The notes under the pieces are model-generated. The model saw only the letters and a program-made list of their open reading frames with translations. It was not told the DNA's origin and did no database searches. Shown here piece by piece: positions 25,541 to 33,499 of a DNA stretch of 40,030 nucleotides. How positions within the stretch are numbered: the stretch's first letter is position 1; each line of letters starts with the position of its first letter. Source of the DNA: an uncultured Clostridium sp. (GTDB lineage Bacteria; Bacillota; Clostridia; Clostridiales; Clostridiaceae); contig UQFE01000021.1 of NCBI GenBank assembly GCA_900540255.1, positions 1 to 40,030 of the forward strand, given 5' to 3'. Made by a program: the position numbers and the translations under genes.

Positions 25541-26368
25541 TTATTTTAATTCAGTTAAAAACTCTTCAAAACAAACACCTTGATTTTCTGGTAAATCTAA
25601 TTCAGTAGTGAATTTTAAACATTTGCTAATAAAAGTTGTAGCCTTTTCTACTGAGGAATAAAGGCTTTCACTTTTAACAATGCTAGCAGATACAATAGAA
25701 GAAAAAACATCTCCAGTACCTGAACGGTCTATACCTATTTTTTCTACCTTTATTACACTATAAGGCTTGTCACTTTCAAATATAAAGTTTTCTATTAAAC
25801 CTTGCCTTTGTAATCCTGTTATTACTATTTTCTTAGGACCTTGAAGTGATAATTTTTTACATAACATATGTAATTCTTCATGTGAAGGAGTTTGTGAAGG
25901 ATAAGCTAAGTCTAACAACCTACAAAGTTCAGTAAGGTTAGGAGTTAAAACATCTGCATATTTAATTAAGTTTTGCATTTCTTTACACATTTCATCAGTA
26001 TAAGTAGAATAAAGTTTTCCGTAATCACCCATAACAGGATCAATTAAAACTATATTGTCTTTTGTTTTAAATTTTTCTAAAAATTCTACTACTATTTTAA
26101 TTTGTTCTTTTGATCCTAAAAATCCAGTACAAATTCCATCAAAATTTAATCCAAGGATTTCCCAATTATTTATATATTCTGTCATTTTAGAAGTATAATC
26201 TTCAAAGAAAAAATTATTGAATCCAGTATGGTTAGAAAGGATTGCTGTTGGTATAAAACAACATTGAACTTTAAGTGCAGATATAATAGGTAATGAAACT
26301 GCTATAGAGCATCTTCCAAAACCAGTAACATCATTTATAAGAGCAATTTTTTTCTGATTAAATGCCAT
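25541..26368 (-). CDS. Pyridoxamine/pyridoxal kinase (PdxY-like)
   Basis: A 275-residue ribokinase-fold enzyme that phosphorylates B6 vitamers in the cytoplasm. Marks are INDVTGFGRCSIAVSLPIISALKVQ at the N-terminus, the PTAILSNHTGF substrate loop, VLIDPVMGDYGKLYS, DVLTPNLTELCRLL, and the anion-hole/catalytic DRSGTGDVFSS (GTGD) near 220. The Firmicute PdxY-like branch is usually called pyridoxamine kinase. A possible site AAAGGATG lies about eight bases before the ATG. The radical SAM gene follows after 19 bp; the two may share a transcript. It would feed PLP to enzymes such as the alanine racemase and cysteine-synthase-like protein of this window, but no specific link is shown. Confidence 0.9.
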   Translation of the reverse strand: MAFNQKKIALINDVTGFGRCSIAVSLPIISALKVQCCFIPTAILSNHTGFNNFFFEDYTSKMTEYINNWEILGLNFDGICTGFLGSKEQIKIVVEFLEKFKTKDNIVLIDPVMGDYGKLYSTYTDEMCKEMQNLIKYADVLTPNLTELCRLLDLAYPSQTPSHEELHMLCKKLSLQGPKKIVITGLQRQGLIENFIFESDKPYSVIKVEKIGIDRSGTGDVFSSIVSASIVKSESLYSSVEKATTFISKCLKFTTELDLPENQGVCFEEFLTELK

Positions 26369-26406
26369 ATTTTTTCACATCCTTTAAATATTAATTATAA
26401 AAGAAT

Positions 26407-26476
26407 AAAAAAGGAAAATCAATTTTTTTAAATTTGTAACGATACAATATATATAACTAAATTGATTTCCTTTTAT
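26407..26476 (-). terminator. Terminator of the TPR-protein gene
   Basis: On the minus strand, AAAAGGAAATCAATTT pairs with AAATTGATTTTCCTTTTTT (one bulged base) around a loop of about 30 nt, ending in a U run, immediately after the stop at 26481. Confidence 0.7.
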
Positions 26477-26480
26477 TCGA

Positions 26481-28532
26481 TTATTTTTTTAATATAAGGC
26501 CTTGTTTAAATTTAGATATAATATTTGTAATTCTTCCCTTTGTAGTATAATGAAGTGAATTTGTATAGCAATCAGGATCTTCAATAACGGATATAGGTAG
26601 AATAGGTGTTTTTTTATGAGCTAATCTATCATTAATATTCTTTAGATAAATATTTACAAATTTTAAATTTGGATTTAATAATAATAATTTTTTAAAGTAT
26701 TTTTTAGCGTTAATTAAATTACCTATATAGTAAAAACTAATAGCATATTTAATTAAAAAATCTTCATTATCTAATAAAAGTTTACCAGCTTGAGTATTTA
26801 CACTCTTATTTAAATAAAAAATTGCATCTTTATAATTTTCAACTTTAGTAAGTAATAATGCCAAAGTACATATTGAGTAATAATCATCCTCTTTTAAAGA
26901 TAAAGCTATTTTATAGTTTTCAATTGCACTATTGTAATCTTTATTATTTGAATAATATTGTCCATATAACTTATATAATTCAAAATCACCATTAAATAAT
27001 TTTAATGCATCATTTAAATACTTTTCGCTATTATTAGAATTAGAACAAATAGAATTATAAGCTAAAGAGCGCAATTCAATATAATTTTCTAAATTATTAA
27101 TTTTTATATTTTTTAACGATTCATAACTAAGTGATTCATTGGAATATAATTTATTAAATAATATATCAATTTTCAAGTTAGGATAAATTGATAATAATTC
27201 ATTATTTCTTAAGTTCCAATTAAAATTTTTACTTAAAAACTCATAAATATTTTTAGGCATATTTTTATTTGTAGTTATAAAAGTAATAATAGTTTCTTCA
27301 AATAAATAAAATAATGATTCATTTGAAGCAATTGGTAAAGAAAATAATTCATTCCATTTATCTTCTTGCAATCTAAAAGAAAAATTATTATATATTTCAT
27401 GTAACTTTAAATTAAGAGGTTTTAAAAATGAATTAATATATTTTTGATAAGTTGCTGGAATTAATGGTTTTGGAGATAAATCAGTTAAAAGTTTACTATT
27501 TATATTTTCTAAAGCTAACTTTATAGATAAATCCCAGGGGCGTAATTTAAATAAAAAGTTATATAAGCTTTTAGCTTTTTGCAACTCATAAGAATAATGA
27601 TAAGCATGAGCTAAATCAATTAATGATTCTAAATCGATTGAATTTTTAAGCCTTTTTAAATATTTCTCTAAGTAAATTATTGCTTTATCATATTGTTTAT
27701 TTATAGTTAATAAATGTCCTAATTTTGCAAGACTGTATAAATCATTATCATTGATATTAATTGCTTCTCTAAAATAACTTAATGCCATAAGATTATCATT
27801 TTTATTTAAGTAATAACATCCAATCATTTTTAATAAATCTAAATCTTTAGAATAAATTGAATATGCTTTAAATAGGCAATTTTTTTCATCTTCTATGTGA
27901 TTTTCTTGAAGTGATAAATAAGCCTTTTCTCTTAATTCAAGATATTCATCAAGCTTTTTAGAGTCTAAATTATTTAAATATTTATATGTTAAAGGTAAAG
28001 GATTTTCTATATGATTAATAAATGAATCTAATAATTGAGAACTAAGTTTTGATTTTAATTTATCTTTATTTTTTATCCAATTAAATTTAGTATCAAAGAG
28101 TTTATAGGTTTTTGTTGTTAAATATTTGTGATTAGATAAAAACTTAATTAATTCTATACTTGCTAGTTCTTTTGAAGAAGATTCTAAAATAGGTGAAGTT
28201 AATAAATTAATCCATGAATCTATATTAAACCTAAGCACAGGATTATTATAAATTTCATTTGCTTCATCAATAAACTTATCTATAGTATCAATTGATTTAC
28301 TATCTATAGAAGAATTTATTAAAGCTGATAAAATATCAAAATTTGAACTTCCAAGTAAAGATAAGTTTAAGTCATTAATAGAAGTTTTAGCTAAGGATAA
28401 AGCTTTATTATAAGCTGATTTTAGTTTTATTAACTCATTAGCATTTGTAGAATTACTTAATTCAGTATATGCATCTTTAATTACATCTATATTTTTAGTA
28501 GGATTTATACCTAATATAGCCCAACAACTCAT
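26481..28532 (-). CDS. TPR-repeat protein with degenerate J-like N-terminus
   Basis: A 683-residue soluble protein. Residues 1-48 (CWAILGINPTKNIDVIKDAY...ELIKLKSAYNKAL) follow the helix pattern of a J domain (WxxLGIxPTxDxxxIKxAY ... FxxLxxAYexAL), but the HPD loop needed to stimulate Hsp70 ATPase is absent and the domain is shortened. Tetratricopeptide-like repeats fill at least two blocks, about 205-350 and 490-650, with recurring patterns such as NDNLMALSYFREAININDNDLYSLAKLGHLL and NKDYNSAIENYKIALSLKEDDYYSICTLALLL; the two halves themselves look like a large duplication. No signal peptide or membrane helix. A scaffolding role is likely. AGGAGG lies 13 bases before the ATG, a rather long gap. 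Confidence 0.75.
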   Translation of the reverse strand: MSCWAILGINPTKNIDVIKDAYTELSNSTNANELIKLKSAYNKALSLAKTSINDLNLSLLGSSNFDILSALINSSIDSKSIDTIDKFIDEANEIYNNPVLRFNIDSWINLLTSPILESSSKELASIELIKFLSNHKYLTTKTYKLFDTKFNWIKNKDKLKSKLSSQLLDSFINHIENPLPLTYKYLNNLDSKKLDEYLELREKAYLSLQENHIEDEKNCLFKAYSIYSKDLDLLKMIGCYYLNKNDNLMALSYFREAININDNDLYSLAKLGHLLTINKQYDKAIIYLEKYLKRLKNSIDLESLIDLAHAYHYSYELQKAKSLYNFLFKLRPWDLSIKLALENINSKLLTDLSPKPLIPATYQKYINSFLKPLNLKLHEIYNNFSFRLQEDKWNELFSLPIASNESLFYLFEETIITFITTNKNMPKNIYEFLSKNFNWNLRNNELLSIYPNLKIDILFNKLYSNESLSYESLKNIKINNLENYIELRSLAYNSICSNSNNSEKYLNDALKLFNGDFELYKLYGQYYSNNKDYNSAIENYKIALSLKEDDYYSICTLALLLTKVENYKDAIFYLNKSVNTQAGKLLLDNEDFLIKYAISFYYIGNLINAKKYFKKLLLLNPNLKFVNIYLKNINDRLAHKKTPILPISVIEDPDCYTNSLHYTTKGRITNIISKFKQGLILKK

Positions 28533-29048
28533 GATTATAAAATATCCTCCTATTCATCAAAATTATTAAATAATATGTAATTTATTTAAGAAAAATTAGT
28601 GGAAAAATAAAAATTGATGTATATACACATTCTATAATAAATAGAAAATAATGTAAAATAAAATAAGAACAATTTTTTTTACATTATTTTTCTGAGGTAT
28701 ATAAATATAATGTTGATATGAAAAGAAAATTATAAAAAATATGAATTAGGGGTAAATAAAAAGAAAATATAATAGTAATAAGCAAAAAAATGAAATAAAA
28801 AAATACATTAAGATATCTTTTGATACAAATTATTGCTTATTGATGAAAAACATAATAATAAAATAGTTTAATTATGTTGAAAGAGTAAAGTGAAGATGTA
28901 AAAATAATTATTATAAAAGTTTTGAGAATTAGAGCAAAAGATATTATTAATTTTAATGGAGATATAGTTTATAGGGTATATTCTAGTAGACCATATGAAA
29001 TTATGAGAGAAGAAGTCATTTACTTATGTATAAATGGAGGGAAAAGTT
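28533..29048. other. Intergenic region with long hairpins and a coding-like stretch
   Basis: Two long-range inverted repeats are visible: AGAAAATAATGTAAAA (28643-28658) with its complement ending at 28693 (one bulge), and AATAAGCAA (28777-28785) with TTGCTTATT (28833-28841), the latter enclosing AAGATATCTT. From 28889 to 29065 one plus-strand frame is open (includes INFNGDIVYRVYSSRPYEIM and REEVIYLCINGG); it lacks a good start and runs into the next gene, so it may be a decayed fragment. Confidence 0.4.
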
Positions 29049-29714
29049 ATGGAATTGAATATTAATAAAATTAAAGCTGTAATATTTGATATGGATGGAG
29101 TAATATTTGATACAGAATTAGTATATTTAAAAGTTTGGTCAGAAGTTTTTGAAAAGTATGGATATAAATTAAAAAAAGAAATTTATATTCAAGTTTTAGG
29201 AACAGGAAGAGAGAATGTAAAAAGGGTATTTTTAAATAATTATGGTGAAGACTTGCCAATAGATATTATGTATAAAGAAAAGGATGAAAATTTAGATAGG
29301 GCTGTAGAATTAGGAGTTTCATTAAAGGCAGGAGCTTACGAAATATTAGCAAATTTAAAAAATAATAATTTTAAAATTGCATTAGCAACTTCTGCAGCTA
29401 AGGAAAGAGCTTTAAAGCAGTTAAAACAAGCTGATATAGAAAAATTTTTTGATGTAATAATATCAAGAGATGATGTTAAAGAAACTAAACCTAATCCAGA
29501 AATATTTTTAAAGGCTGCTGAAAAGTTGAATGTTTTACCAAGTGAATGTATAGTAATTGAGGATTCTAGTGCAGGAATAAGAGCAGCATTTAATGCTAGA
29601 ATTATAGCTATACATGTTGTAGATTTAAAGGAAGCAGATGAAGATATATTAAATCATTGTTATAATAGTTATAAAAACTTAAATGAAATACAAAAGGTAT
29701 TAATAAAAAAATAA
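29049..29714 (+). CDS. HAD-family phosphatase, beta-phosphoglucomutase-like
   Basis: A 221-residue haloacid-dehalogenase-like hydrolase with a helical cap. I prefer the ATG at 29049, seven bases after GGAGGG, over the in-frame ATG at 29034 that overlaps that site. Motif I is FDMDGV (nucleophile Asp14, acid/base Asp16), motif II ALATSAAK, motif III Lys in ETKPNPEIF and motif IV VIEDSSAGIRAA. The cap (about 20-95) carries the GTGRENVKRVF segment typical of the beta-phosphoglucomutase/sugar-phosphatase subfamily. The substrate cannot be read from sequence. It is monocistronic and ends at a hairpin shared with the convergent AraC gene. Confidence 0.88.
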   Translation: MELNINKIKAVIFDMDGVIFDTELVYLKVWSEVFEKYGYKLKKEIYIQVLGTGRENVKRVFLNNYGEDLPIDIMYKEKDENLDRAVELGVSLKAGAYEILANLKNNNFKIALATSAAKERALKQLKQADIEKFFDVIISRDDVKETKPNPEIFLKAAEKLNVLPSECIVIEDSSAGIRAAFNARIIAIHVVDLKEADEDILNHCYNSYKNLNEIQKVLIKK

Positions 29715-29730
29715 AAATATATTAAATAAG

Positions 29731-29793
29731 CTGGAATTAATATATCTCCTATAACTACATAGGAGACATAATGATTCTAGTTTTTATTTTTTA
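29731..29793. terminator. Bidirectional terminator between HAD and AraC genes
   Basis: A long hairpin around TCTCCTAT (29745-29752) and ATAGGAGA (29759-29766), extended outward by a further dozen partly wobble pairs, is followed by TTTTTATTTTTT on the plus strand. That right-hand tail overlaps the end of the AraC coding region. Confidence 0.8.
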
Positions 29794-30505
29794 AGTAATC
29801 TTCTCTAAATTCTAAAGGTGTTTTAGAAGTTGTTTTTTTAAATACTGTACTAAAATAACTTTGGTTATTATAACCAACAGATAAAGAAATATCAAGTAAT
29901 GATAAATTAGGGTTTTTTAATAATTCTTTACTTTTTTCAATTTTATAATTATTTAAATAGTTAATAAAGGTTAATCCTGTTTCTTTTTTAAATACACTAC
30001 AAAAATAGCATTTATTAATATTTAATTCAGCACAAATATCATCTATTAAAATTTCATTTGAATAATTTTTTTCAATATATTTAATTGCATGGTTAACACA
30101 TGGAGATATATTTTGAAGATTATTAAATTTTCCAATATGATTACTAATAATATATGTATGCAATTTGATTATATTATTAATCCATTCTTCAGTTAAAATA
30201 TTAATTTCACTATTATTATTAGAAAGTTCCTTAGTACTATAAGGTCCTATTAGCAAATACATTTTAGAATTATCATAATGATTAAATGAAATACAACTAA
30301 AAGAAATATCATTAGTAATATTAAAAGATGTTGTATTTGAAATAAAATTTAAGTTTTTAACAATTTCTATGGCTTTTGATGTATAAAATGAAATATCAAT
30401 TTTTGAATCATGATTATGAGTAAAAATAGTTTGGAAATTATAATTTAATAATAATGTAGGAACAGTAAAGCAATTAAAAAAATTAGTTAATATATTTGAA
30501 ATCAT
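29777..30505 (-). CDS. AraC-family transcription regulator
   Basis: A 242-residue regulator. The C-terminal 105 residues hold the two helix-turn-helix units of the AraC/XylS family: ILIDDICAELNINKCYFCSVFKKETG and LSLLDISLSVGYNNQSYFSTVFKKTTSKTPLEFRED. The N-terminal 130 residues (FFNCFTVPTLLLNYNFQTIF ... ISFNHYDNSKMYLLIGPYST) form a short sensor-like domain of a type I do not name with certainty. It is divergent from the haem-uptake operon across 203 bp that contain paired direct repeats suited to an AraC-type dimer. I infer control of that operon and probably of itself. Confidence 0.88.
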   Translation of the reverse strand: MISNILTNFFNCFTVPTLLLNYNFQTIFTHNHDSKIDISFYTSKAIEIVKNLNFISNTTSFNITNDISFSCISFNHYDNSKMYLLIGPYSTKELSNNNSEINILTEEWINNIIKLHTYIISNHIGKFNNLQNISPCVNHAIKYIEKNYSNEILIDDICAELNINKCYFCSVFKKETGLTFINYLNNYKIEKSKELLKNPNLSLLDISLSVGYNNQSYFSTVFKKTTSKTPLEFREDYLKNKN

Positions 30506-30546
30506 AGAGATTATATCCCCCCTAAAAAATATGCATAAAAGTATAA

Positions 30547-30581
30547 AAATATTGTTAAAAAAAATATAAATATTGTTAAAA
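30547..30581. promoter_or_regulatory. Paired direct repeats, candidate AraC operator
   Basis: AAATATTGTTAAAA occurs at 30547-30560 and again, identically, at 30568-30581: a 21-bp period (two helical turns), the usual arrangement of AraC-family half sites. It lies between the divergent AraC and NEAT genes. Confidence 0.65.
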
Positions 30582-30619
30582 CTAACTAATAAAATATATG
30601 TTATTATGTTATAAGTAAA

Positions 30620-30634
30620 TGATAATCAATATCA
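30620..30634. promoter_or_regulatory. Fur box before the haem operon
   Basis: TGATAAT C AATATCA matches the 7-1-7 Fur consensus TGATAATNATTATCA at 14 of 15 positions (the spacer is free). It lies near a weak -10 candidate and 74 bp before the first NEAT gene. Confidence 0.7.
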
Positions 30635-30708
30635 ATTATTATGAATTAAAATAAATAAAATGTCAATGAAGATAAATTTATAAATTTGGCTTTAGGGGGA
30701 TATAATTT

Positions 30709-32724
30709 ATGTTAAAGAAAAAGATATGTCAATTATTAGCGGCTGTTATGATAACAACAACTGTAATGGGTTCAAATGTACACGCTGTTTGGGCTACTGA
30801 AAGAACTGATGTTATAGATGTTCAATCATTTTCAGAAAAGAAATTCCAAACTGGAACATATATTGTTAAAAATTCAACAGAATATATTGGAGATTCAACA
30901 TCATCAATAGGTACAAGCATGGCTAGAAAGGCATTAAAAGAAGATACTGTTATAACTGTTTCAGAAGATAAAACAACTATGACACTTAAGTTTGCAGATG
31001 ATATGTATAAGATGATGAAAAATATAAAAGCAACTTTAGATGGTGTTAACTTAAATTCTGTTAATAATGAAGAAGATAAATCTATTACTTTTGAAGTTCC
31101 ATCTGCAGAAGCAAAAGTAAGAATAGATATGACTATAACAATTATGGGAAAAGAAGTATCTTTCTTAGTAACAAATGATATCAGTACAATTCCAACAATT
31201 GATAATTCATCAGATAAAGATGAAGATCAAAATCAAGGAAATAAATTAGCTGATGGAAAGTATATAATAGCAAATAAGACATTAAAAAGTGGTGGAGATA
31301 GTCAAAGTGGAATAAGAAACTATATAGATGCTAATTCTATAGTAACAGTTAAAGATGGAAAAGTTACTGTAACTATGAAGTACAATAAGGATGGATTAGA
31401 AACAGTAAAATCAACAAACTCAATAACAATAGATGGAAATGAAGTTGCGTTTGTTAAAAATGAAGATGGATCAATAAGCTTTAATGTAGATTCAATAGAC
31501 AAGCTTTATACAAGAGTAAAGATTAACTTAACATATTTTAATGAAGGTCTTCCAGAAGTTGTATTCCCAGGAAAGCTACATACTGTTGATGTTGACTTAT
31601 TACATGAAGGTGAATTAAGCGAATATAAAGAAAATGACTCTTCAACAGATTCAGGAAATAATGGTGAAACAAATAAACCAGGAAATGAAAACAATAGTGG
31701 AAATGCTGGAAATGAAGATTCAAATAATGGTGGATCAAATACTAATGATTCAAACAACAATGGATCAAACAGTGGAACAACTGAAGTACAAGGTACTAAA
31801 GTTTATGTAGGAAAGAATACTGTAACTCATGAAAATGAAATAGGTCTTAATATGGCAAGAAAAACTTTAAGTGAAGATGTAAAAGTTGAAGAAGTAAATG
31901 GAAAGACATATGTTACATTAACATTTACATCTATGGGATCAACAATGATGAGTAACCATAAGATATATGTTAATGGAAATGAAGTAAATACAACTAAAAC
32001 AGTAAATAATGAAATTGTTAGCTTAAAGTTTGAAGTTGGAAGTTTAAAGGATTCAATAAAAGCATCAGCTTATGTTAGTATGATGGGTAATAATGTTGAA
32101 TTTGGAGTTAACATATTAGAGGATACATTAAAATTAGTTACAGATGGATCAGCTAATATTGGTGGAACAACTAGTGATTCAGCAACTAGTGGAAATACAA
32201 ACAACAATGCATCAAGTGGTGTTTCAAATTCAAATACAAATAATGAAGAAATAAAAATAACTAAGGGTAAATTATATTCTATTCAAAATAGTGTAACTCA
32301 TGAAAATGAAACAGGAAGATCTATGGCTAGAAAGTATTTAAACTCTACTTCTAAAGTTGAAGAAATAGATGGAAAATACTATGTTACTTTAACTTTCACT
32401 GGAGCAGCATTTATGCAAAACCATGAAGTTTATGTAAATGGTAAGAAAGTTAATGTTACTAAGAGTACAAGTGGTGATACAACAAATGTTAGATTTGTAC
32501 TTTCAAGCTTAAGCGATAGTATAAAAGTTAAAACTTTCGTAGTACCAATGTCTAGAGGTGTTGAATTTGGTGTTACATTATTAGAGGATACTTTAACATT
32601 CATAAAAGAATATACAGTAGAAACATTACCACAAACAGGAGCACCAATAGGGGCTGGAGCTGTTGCAGGATTAGGATTAATGTTAACAACAGCAGGAACT
32701 GTTTTAGTAAGAAAAAGAAAGTAA
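30709..32724 (+). CDS. Cell-wall-anchored haem-binding protein with four NEAT domains
   Basis: A 671-residue surface protein. Residues 1-30 are a signal peptide (positive KKK start, cleavage near VHA or WAT). Four NEAT-like domains lie at about 48-160, 182-300, 364-476 and 520-634, separated by Ser/Asn/Gly-rich linkers. The C-terminus carries LPQTG (640-644), a hydrophobic stretch and RKRK, so a sortase should link it to peptidoglycan. Domains 1, 3 and 4 share (S/N)MARK in the haem-pocket helix (Met71, 382, 539) and Met in the last hairpin (Met146, 458/459, 614) instead of the canonical YxxxY; domain 2 lacks both. Domains 3 and 4 also have HENE(I/T)G. It would take haem from outside and hand it to the membrane components. 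GGGGG precedes the ATG. Confidence 0.88.
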   Translation: MLKKKICQLLAAVMITTTVMGSNVHAVWATERTDVIDVQSFSEKKFQTGTYIVKNSTEYIGDSTSSIGTSMARKALKEDTVITVSEDKTTMTLKFADDMYKMMKNIKATLDGVNLNSVNNEEDKSITFEVPSAEAKVRIDMTITIMGKEVSFLVTNDISTIPTIDNSSDKDEDQNQGNKLADGKYIIANKTLKSGGDSQSGIRNYIDANSIVTVKDGKVTVTMKYNKDGLETVKSTNSITIDGNEVAFVKNEDGSISFNVDSIDKLYTRVKINLTYFNEGLPEVVFPGKLHTVDVDLLHEGELSEYKENDSSTDSGNNGETNKPGNENNSGNAGNEDSNNGGSNTNDSNNNGSNSGTTEVQGTKVYVGKNTVTHENEIGLNMARKTLSEDVKVEEVNGKTYVTLTFTSMGSTMMSNHKIYVNGNEVNTTKTVNNEIVSLKFEVGSLKDSIKASAYVSMMGNNVEFGVNILEDTLKLVTDGSANIGGTTSDSATSGNTNNNASSGVSNSNTNNEEIKITKGKLYSIQNSVTHENETGRSMARKYLNSTSKVEEIDGKYYVTLTFTGAAFMQNHEVYVNGKKVNVTKSTSGDTTNVRFVLSSLSDSIKVKTFVVPMSRGVEFGVTLLEDTLTFIKEYTVETLPQTGAPIGAGAVAGLGLMLTTAGTVLVRKRK

Positions 32725-32741
32725 TTTAACAAGAAGTATAA

Positions 32742-32782
32742 GAGGGGGGAAATAAAATAGCATGTCTATTTATTTTCCTCCT
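32742..32782 (+). other. Intercistronic hairpin that includes an SD-like run
   Basis: The left arm (GAGGGGGGAAATAAAATAG, to 32760) pairs with CTATTTATTTTCCTCCT (32766-32782) around CATGT with slight imperfections. No U-run follows. It could stop exonucleases or adjust the ratio of the wall protein to downstream genes. Confidence 0.55.
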
Positions 32783-32818
32783 AATTTAGGTTTATTGATA
32801 GAGGAGAAAAGAAAATGA
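32762..32818 (+). CDS. Possible 18-residue leader peptide overlapping the next start
   Basis: ATG at 32762 opens MSIYFPPNLGLLIEEKRK, whose TGA (32816-32818) overlaps the ATG of the NEAT gene at 32815 (ATGA). Its start codon sits in the loop of the hairpin at 32742-32782 and the G-rich run is 10-15 bases upstream, a poor spacing. The frame may be accidental. Confidence 0.25.
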   Translation: MSIYFPPNLGLLIEEKRK

Positions 32819-33462
32819 AAATATTAAGCAAGATTAAAGGAATGTTAATAGGAACAATGGCTTTAGGGTTAATATTTACTATAGGAACTAAAAATATATA
32901 TGCAACTGAAAATGAAATTACAAGTGGGATATACCAAGTTGAAAATGATGTATATCATGAATCAGAAATAGGAATGTCAATGTCAAGAACATATCTTTTA
33001 CCAACTATGAATGTAGAAGTAACAAGAGACCATATAATATATACTGTTGGATTTGCAGGAAGTGAATTTATGGAAAACTATAGAATGAAAGTTAATGGGC
33101 AAGAAGCTCCAGTTGAAATGGTAGAAGAAAATAGTGAAGATGGAACTGTTAAATTAAAGGTTGCAGTTGATAAAGTAGATGCAGATATGGATGCTATAAT
33201 TTATGTTGGTCCTATGGAAAGAGATGTTGAATTTAAAGTTATACCAAAAATGGAAACATTAACATTGTTAGAAGCAATTGAAGAAAAGGAAGACTTAAAA
33301 GAAGAAGTTAATGTTGAAATTGAAGAAGAAACATTAAAGGAAGAAAATTTAATTGGTAAACAAGAAAAGAAAGATAATAAAGGTATTTATGCTATAGCTG
33401 GTGTGGCTGCAATAGTTGTAATTGGAGGAGTTATAGCTATTGTAAAATCAAAGAAAAAATAA
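32815..33462 (+). CDS. Membrane-anchored single-NEAT haem-binding protein
   Basis: A 215-residue exported protein: signal peptide (1-30, ending IYA), one NEAT domain (about 35-147), an acidic Glu/Lys-rich stalk (about 152-188), a C-terminal hydrophobic helix (191-210) and KSKKK. No sortase motif is visible, so the protein should stay in the membrane. The NEAT domain has YHESEIGMSMSRTYL (His48, Met56) and VGPMERDVEF (Met134), closely like domains 3 and 4 of the wall protein. It probably receives haem from the wall protein and passes it to the lipoprotein encoded next, as IsdC does in staphylococci. AGGAG lies eight bases before the ATG. Confidence 0.85.
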   Translation: MKILSKIKGMLIGTMALGLIFTIGTKNIYATENEITSGIYQVENDVYHESEIGMSMSRTYLLPTMNVEVTRDHIIYTVGFAGSEFMENYRMKVNGQEAPVEMVEENSEDGTVKLKVAVDKVDADMDAIIYVGPMERDVEFKVIPKMETLTLLEAIEEKEDLKEEVNVEIEEETLKEENLIGKQEKKDNKGIYAIAGVAAIVVIGGVIAIVKSKKK

Positions 33463-33499
33463 TAAGAATACCTAAATAAAAATAGGAAGGTTATGTATT

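Noticed and set aside
31320..31760. Several overlapping minus-strand frames inside the NEAT gene
   Set aside because: They are antisense shadows of a long, domain-rich gene and have no start signals.
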